From Burkholderia sp. WP9 (GTDB taxonomy: Bacteria; Pseudomonadota; Gammaproteobacteria; Burkholderiales; Burkholderiaceae): a stretch of 64,000 bases of DNA. Positions 60,147-64,000 of this stretch are shown here, one piece after another. Where the stretch lies: positions 1 through 64,000 of the forward strand of contig NZ_FNTG01000003.1 in the NCBI RefSeq assembly GCF_900104795.1, written 5' to 3'. The position numbers and the translations under genes were made by a program. Below the pieces are notes generated by a model. It searched no databases. It was not told where the DNA came from and was given only the letters and a program-made list of their open reading frames with translations. Numbering within the stretch: position 1 is the stretch's first letter; every line of letters begins with the position of its first letter.

Positions 60147-61736
60147 ATGAATGAAGACGACTTCTCCCGATTGCCGCCCGCCGCCCAGGCCTATATCCGT
60201 GAGCTTGAGTCACGTAACCGTCAGCTTGGCGAACGCATCGCCCAGCTGGAGGAGCAGTTTCGCCTGGCACAGAGCAAACGCTTCGCGCCCAGCAGCGAGA
60301 AGCTGCGTGATCGGGTCTTCGACGAGGCTGAACAGATCGCTGCCACTGAAGCGCATGACGATGACGTCGCGGCCGACACCTTCACGCTGCCCGAGACTGG
60401 CTTGCCGGATGTGCCGCAACCGCCACCGCGCAGTCCTGGACGCAAACCGCTGCCGGCGCATCTGCCACGTCAGCGCATCGAATACGACCTGCCCGATGAC
60501 CAGAAGATATGCCCGTGCTGCGCACACGAGCTTCATCGTATGGGCGAAGAGATCAGCGAACAGTTGCATATCGAGGTGAAGGCGTCAGTGCTGCAGCATG
60601 TGCGTTTCAAGTACGCATGCAGGCATTGCGAGCGCCACGCCGAACGCACGCCGGTGATCACCACACCGATGCCGCCGCAGCCATTGCCCGGCAGCAATGC
60701 GAGTGCCGCGATGATCGCCACCGTGACGGCCGGCAAGTATGTCGACGGAACGCCGCTATACCGGATGGCTAACGCATTGGGTCGCGCCGACATCGAAGTC
60801 GGACGCGGCACGCTGGCGAACTGGATCATCCGGCCTGCTGAGCTGCACTATAGCCGGCTCTTTGAGGCCTTGCGCGGGACGCTGCTGTCGCAGTCACTGA
60901 TTCACGGCGACGAGACAACAATACAGGTACTCAAGGAACCTGGCCGCGCCGCGCAGAGCACGTCATACATGTGGGTCTACCGTAGTGCCGAAGACTGTGC
61001 GCAGCCGGTCGTGCTGTTCGACTATCGGCCGGGGCGCGGGCAGGAATATCCTCAAGCGTTCCTCGCCGGCTACAAAGGCCTGCTGATGACAGACGGATAC
61101 GCCGCCTGGCGCACGCTCGAAGGCCCCACCCACCTGGGCTGCCTGGCTCATGCGCGCCGAGGCTTCGTCGACGCGCTCAAGGGCATGAAGAAACCGGGCG
61201 GCCGTGCTTCGCAGGCGCTGGAATACTTCGAGGCGCTGTACCAGGTCGAGGCGCTCGCCAAAGCTGATCCGCCCGAAGGCGAGACGCGCGTTGAATATAC
61301 GCACCGGCTGCGTCAGCAACACAGCGTGCCACTACTTGAAGCGTTCAGACAGTGGCTGGACGAACAGGCGCCGCAGGTCCTGCCAGAAAGTCTGCTGGGC
61401 AAGGCGATCTCATACACGCGCAACCAGTGGGCGTATTTGTGTCGCTACGTGAGCGATGGGCGGGCCCCAGTTGACAATAATGTCATCGAACGCGACATCC
61501 GCCCATTCTGTACAGGCAGGGCTTCGTGGCTGTTCAGTGACACGGTTGCCGGCGCGAAGGCGAGCGCCATGATCTACAGCCTTATGCTGACCTGCAGGGC
61601 CTGCAACGTCGAACCCTACGCCTATCTCGTGCACGTACTTACCGAATTACCGAAGCGTGCACCGGATGCCGACGTGACTGACCTCTTGCCGTTCAACTTC
61701 GCAAAGCTCACCGCCACCATCACTCCTCGAGCTTGA
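60147..61736 (+). CDS. tnpC: IS66 transposase TnpC
   Basis: A 529-residue DDE transposase: coiled-coil N terminus (RELESRNRQLGERIAQLEEQF), zinc-binding CPCC...CRHC region (about 130-170), and the DDE core (LIHGDETTIQVL, LLMTDGYAAW, DNNVIERDIRPF). The C terminus has the IS66 tail (LPFNFAKL). Full length, so the element is probably active. Confidence 0.95.
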   Translation: MNEDDFSRLPPAAQAYIRELESRNRQLGERIAQLEEQFRLAQSKRFAPSSEKLRDRVFDEAEQIAATEAHDDDVAADTFTLPETGLPDVPQPPPRSPGRKPLPAHLPRQRIEYDLPDDQKICPCCAHELHRMGEEISEQLHIEVKASVLQHVRFKYACRHCERHAERTPVITTPMPPQPLPGSNASAAMIATVTAGKYVDGTPLYRMANALGRADIEVGRGTLANWIIRPAELHYSRLFEALRGTLLSQSLIHGDETTIQVLKEPGRAAQSTSYMWVYRSAEDCAQPVVLFDYRPGRGQEYPQAFLAGYKGLLMTDGYAAWRTLEGPTHLGCLAHARRGFVDALKGMKKPGGRASQALEYFEALYQVEALAKADPPEGETRVEYTHRLRQQHSVPLLEAFRQWLDEQAPQVLPESLLGKAISYTRNQWAYLCRYVSDGRAPVDNNVIERDIRPFCTGRASWLFSDTVAGAKASAMIYSLMLTCRACNVEPYAYLVHVLTELPKRAPDADVTDLLPFNFAKLTATITPRA

Positions 61737-61807
61737 TCTGCCCGACACATCTACCCTCGCGCACGTTTCCAACCTCGGTGTGCTAAATCGCGCGCTTACG
61801 ATCCATC

Positions 61808-62405
61808 ATCTGAAACTCACAGACCATGGTCTGACCTGCCCGTTTAAAGATGGATCTATACTGACTCGCCGGGGAGGTCGGCAAAAATTCTTTGGCAAAC
61901 GTTTAACCAGGTAAACGTTACCTTTATCCTGGAATCGCATGCCTCTCGCCGACAACAGGGTTAGAGTATCGGCTCTACGGTCGGGCTCTGGTAATGGGGA
62001 ATTACCTCTTCATCCGACCTTGATGGAGGCATTAGTCATGCAGGCTGTCAAAAACCTTGAGGTAATCACCCTGCTCATCTGGAATTTCTGCGGTTAACGT
62101 GCTCCTGGCCGGATCGGGCGTGTTCTGTCTATTTGAGATAGGCGGTGAAACACGCATGTCGCTGAGTTGCGCGACAACTGGCTGCCTGGCGCGCGCAGCG
62201 GTCTGCAGATGCAGGCGGGGAAGCCTGGATCGAGATCCGGCATTGCGAAATGCCGGCACGCTGCAGCCGAGTCCGAGTCGTCCAGACGCCGTTGCCGCAG
62301 TACCTGCACCTCGGCCAGAAAGTCCGGGCGTTGGCGAAAGAGCGACGCTTACTGGGCGCGGTATTGCGGTTCCTTTCGAAAAATATGAAAAAGGCCTGAG
62401 AAAAT
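61808..62405. other. No supported gene
   Basis: About 600 bp with no convincing gene. A palindromic AACGTTTA/TAAACGTT pair at about 61902-61919 could be a protein site. A 24-codon reading frame from 62023 is too short to support. A GC-rich patch at 62220-62310 looks like decayed mobile DNA. Confidence 0.35.
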
Positions 62406-62705
62406 ATGAAGGTTAAAAGCAAATGGGGAAGAGGTATTCACGAAGGAAAAGTCATTTCCGTGGTGGACGGCAAGAGGATCTTCATCCATCTACGCTCTGC
62501 GATTGAGACGCACTCTTTGGGCAAAATAATCGCTCGTCAAAGCCAAAGTTTGCTTACCGTTGCGATCGACAGTGTACAAAAAATAGCAGATCACATCAGT
62601 GAGCCACTGACTCACGCGAAACCGGACGACATCGTAGTTCTGCTTTATGCAAACGACGAAACCCGTATAGCGGCCCTCACCATACTCGGTCTGCCTGATG
62701 CATAA
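62406..62705 (+). CDS. Hypothetical protein, 99 residues
   Basis: A soluble protein (GIHEGKVISVVDGKRIFIHLRS, KIIARQSQSLLTVAIDSVQKIAD, DDIVVLLYANDETRIAAL) with a regular alpha/beta pattern. Lower GC than its neighbours. No family recognised and no partner. Confidence 0.55.
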   Translation: MKVKSKWGRGIHEGKVISVVDGKRIFIHLRSAIETHSLGKIIARQSQSLLTVAIDSVQKIADHISEPLTHAKPDDIVVLLYANDETRIAALTILGLPDA

Positions 62706-63117
62706 GCAGATATCGACCGTCATTCCGGTCGAGAGTGTCAACCCGACTGTCGGCCTCTCGAACGCACCTGTCGTCCGTCTCGGTTAGCCTTCGTTCCCGT
62801 CTCCGGCACACAGACTGATAACAGCGCGAACGCCGGTTTGGCCGAGGACGTGCCGAAAAGAATCGGCGCACGCAGGTCCGTTAGCTATGCAACGCCGCCG
62901 TTCGAATGTCAGCATGAAAACTCGTGCGAACGGTAGTAGATGGCCGACACGGTCGATGCTAATTAGACAAAGCGATCCCGATAGCCTATCTCTGGGAGAC
63001 ACATGTCGACCCGGTCCCGGCCTGTGCAACGGAAAGCTCCATCACTGCGCTTCCATTCCGCGCGTTTGCACGCTTAGAATGTCCGGGTGACATCAATAAG
63101 CGTAAGATCTCGGCCGC
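62706..63117. other. No supported gene
   Basis: About 410 bp between the hypothetical gene and the HTH gene; only short frames without a Shine-Dalgarno or protein-like pattern. The promoter of the HTH gene should lie near 63040-63110. Confidence 0.35.
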
Positions 63118-63867
63118 ATGGAAAGGATTCCGCTCGCACGCCGCAGAGCGCTGGCGGCAGAACTGCTTCTGAAGGGAGTGCGTCCCACGGACATCTCCCG
63201 CAAGACCGGCTTGAGTTTCCCTACCATACGGAAATACAGGGCGCTGCTGGACAGTGAGGGCCCGAACGCGCTTGCGCAGATGAAGGAATACGGCTCGAGG
63301 TCACAGTTGAATGATGAAGCTCTGAGCTGGCTCGTCAGCGCTATCAAACATTCCCCAACGCTGCATGGTATTGCAGCGAACGCCTGGACTGTCGAGCAGG
63401 TGCGTAGCCTTATTTTGCAACGATTCGGAGTGAGCTATTCCGAATCGCACGTCGCCCATATAGTTCGAGAACGCGGACTTGCCTATCGCCTCACCTATCC
63501 GGCGGCCGACGCACACGCCCAGCGACGACAAAGGCCCGTTAACGACAGAGATGCGGCCCGAAGAAGAGTCGCCGCAGAAATGCTCCTGGCAGGCCAGAGT
63601 GCGGAGCAGGTCGCGGAAGCGCTGAATATCTGCCTAAAAACTGTCAAGGGTTATGGATCACTGGTGGACAGGAAGGGAGTTGAGGCACTGGATGAGTTGG
63701 CTACCCGCGGCCACCGTTCGACGCTTGATTCTAAAGCGCTTAGATGGTTGAAAGTTGCGCTGGAAAAAGGACCACGCGCCCACGGTTTCGAATCGGAACT
63801 GTGGAGGAATCGCGATGTGCAAGCGCTAATCAAACGTATGCGATCCATCAGTAGCGCCCTTGTGTAG
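63118..63867 (+). CDS. Protein with two tandem transposase-type HTH modules
   Basis: A 249-residue protein made of two related halves. Half one (about 5-125): RRRALAAELLLKGVRPTDIS, GLSFPTIRKYRALLDSEG, then QVRSLILQRFGVSYSESHV. Half two (about 145-249): RRRVAAEMLLAGQSAEQVAE, KTVKGYGSLVDRKG, then ALRWLKVALEKG. Each is like the paired HTH/winged helix of IS630-type transposases; no catalytic DDE part follows. Probably a regulator or partition-linked DNA-binding protein derived from a transposase (inference). Confidence 0.65.
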   Translation: MERIPLARRRALAAELLLKGVRPTDISRKTGLSFPTIRKYRALLDSEGPNALAQMKEYGSRSQLNDEALSWLVSAIKHSPTLHGIAANAWTVEQVRSLILQRFGVSYSESHVAHIVRERGLAYRLTYPAADAHAQRRQRPVNDRDAARRRVAAEMLLAGQSAEQVAEALNICLKTVKGYGSLVDRKGVEALDELATRGHRSTLDSKALRWLKVALEKGPRAHGFESELWRNRDVQALIKRMRSISSALV

Positions 63868-63886
63868 AAATCGCTGCACTCTGATG

Positions 63887-63910
63887 CTAGGTGTCCACGT
63901 GGACACCTAG
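63887..63910. promoter_or_regulatory. 24-bp perfect palindrome
   Basis: CTAGGTGTCCAC followed at once by its reverse complement, with core CACGTG. Two readings: a ParB-type centromere site, as Burkholderia parS sites often have a CACGTG core, or the leader hairpin of the IS66-like orf 13 bp downstream, as at 59238. The second is favoured by the other two IS66 copies. Confidence 0.6.
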
Positions 63911-63923
63911 AGGATTTGCACCG

Positions 63924-64000
63924 ATGACAGAAGAAAACGACTTGCGAAGCCGTTTGGTGATTGGCCAGAAGCGCGATGGCCGACGCGAATACGATGACAA
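63924..64000 (+). CDS. IS66-type OrfA, partial at window edge
   Basis: ATG 63924 opens MTEENDLRSRLVIGQKRDGR and continues REYDD to the window end. The KRDGRRxYD motif is that of IS66-family TnpA proteins of a second subtype. It follows the 24-bp palindrome. Incomplete, so the call is tentative. Confidence 0.5.
   Translation, partial: MTEENDLRSRLVIGQKRDGRREYDD

Larger units (their letters stand above)
59187..61799 (+). mobile_element. Complete IS66-family insertion sequence
   Basis: Terminal inverted repeats GTAAGCGCGC-A/G-ATTT (left end at 59187, right end reversed at 61799). An 8-bp target duplication GATCCATC flanks it (59179-59186 and 61800-61807). Three orfs, tnpA, tnpB and tnpC, fill it. 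Intact ends and duplication suggest a recent insertion between the virD4 operon and the next region. Confidence 0.93.

Overview
The window looks like accessory DNA of a Burkholderiaceae bacterium (Burkholderia, Paraburkholderia or Caballeronia type). The grounds are high GC with strong GC3 codon bias, Burkholderia-like flagellin, Tad pilus and H-NS-family proteins, and a vegetative replicon with a complete VirB/VirD4 conjugation system. It reads as part of a conjugative plasmid or megaplasmid, or an integrated one, carrying a flagellar module, a Tad pilus locus and several insertion sequences. No rRNA, tRNA or CRISPR array was seen.

Region 1 (1-20 kb) is a flagellar island. It holds two GT2 glycosyltransferases (the second frameshifted) flanking an ORF-less group II intron, a SPINDLY/OGT-type TPR glycosyltransferase, a 1438-residue protein made almost wholly of an octapeptide repeat, a patch of dead IS fragments, then fliT, fliD and fliC, an IscB homologue, a three-domain cNMP-binding/wHTH/FliG-like protein, motA and a frameshifted motB. 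The main observation of the window is here. The IscB next to fliC has lost the catalytic residues of both its RuvC and HNH sites. Its upstream omega-RNA is driven by a sigma-28-type promoter of the same architecture as the fliC promoter. The RNA 5' end, where IscB guides lie, matches the fliC leader over a 16-nt stretch (14/16), inside a 50-bp ungapped alignment that keeps the spacing of both promoter boxes. I infer an IscB-derived RNA-guided repressor of flagellin, parallel to the known TnpB-derived TldR repressors but from a different nuclease family. Sigma-28-like promoters also precede the giant repeat gene and the cNMP-FliG/motAB operon, so the island may be one flagellar class III regulon.

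Region 2 (20-36.6 kb) has an IS66 remnant, a small AT-hook gene behind a paired palindromic operator, and a complete tad locus (flp, prepilin peptidase, cpaB/cpaC/cpaD-type lipoprotein, tadZABCD, two tadE/F-type pseudopilins, tadG). Small hypothetical genes follow, the last cut off by an IS5-family fragment.

Region 3 (36.6-51.5 kb) has a PAP2-type membrane phosphatase, then a long leftward T4SS operon running from virB1 (49.7 kb) down to virB11 and accessory genes. One flank encodes an H-NS-type coiled coil without a DNA-binding domain. The other flank encodes a protein with two H-NS DNA-binding modules and no coiled coil.

Region 4 (51.5-64 kb) is the plasmid core. It has a likely oriV (DnaA boxes, AT-rich repeats, iteron-like repeats), vapBC, two maintenance-type genes with 23-bp iterons, a gene-free and strongly hairpin-rich stretch of about 1.35 kb that may be a large structured RNA, the VirD4 coupling protein, an intact IS66 element with 8-bp target duplication, a tandem-HTH protein, and the start of another IS66-type orf at the right edge.
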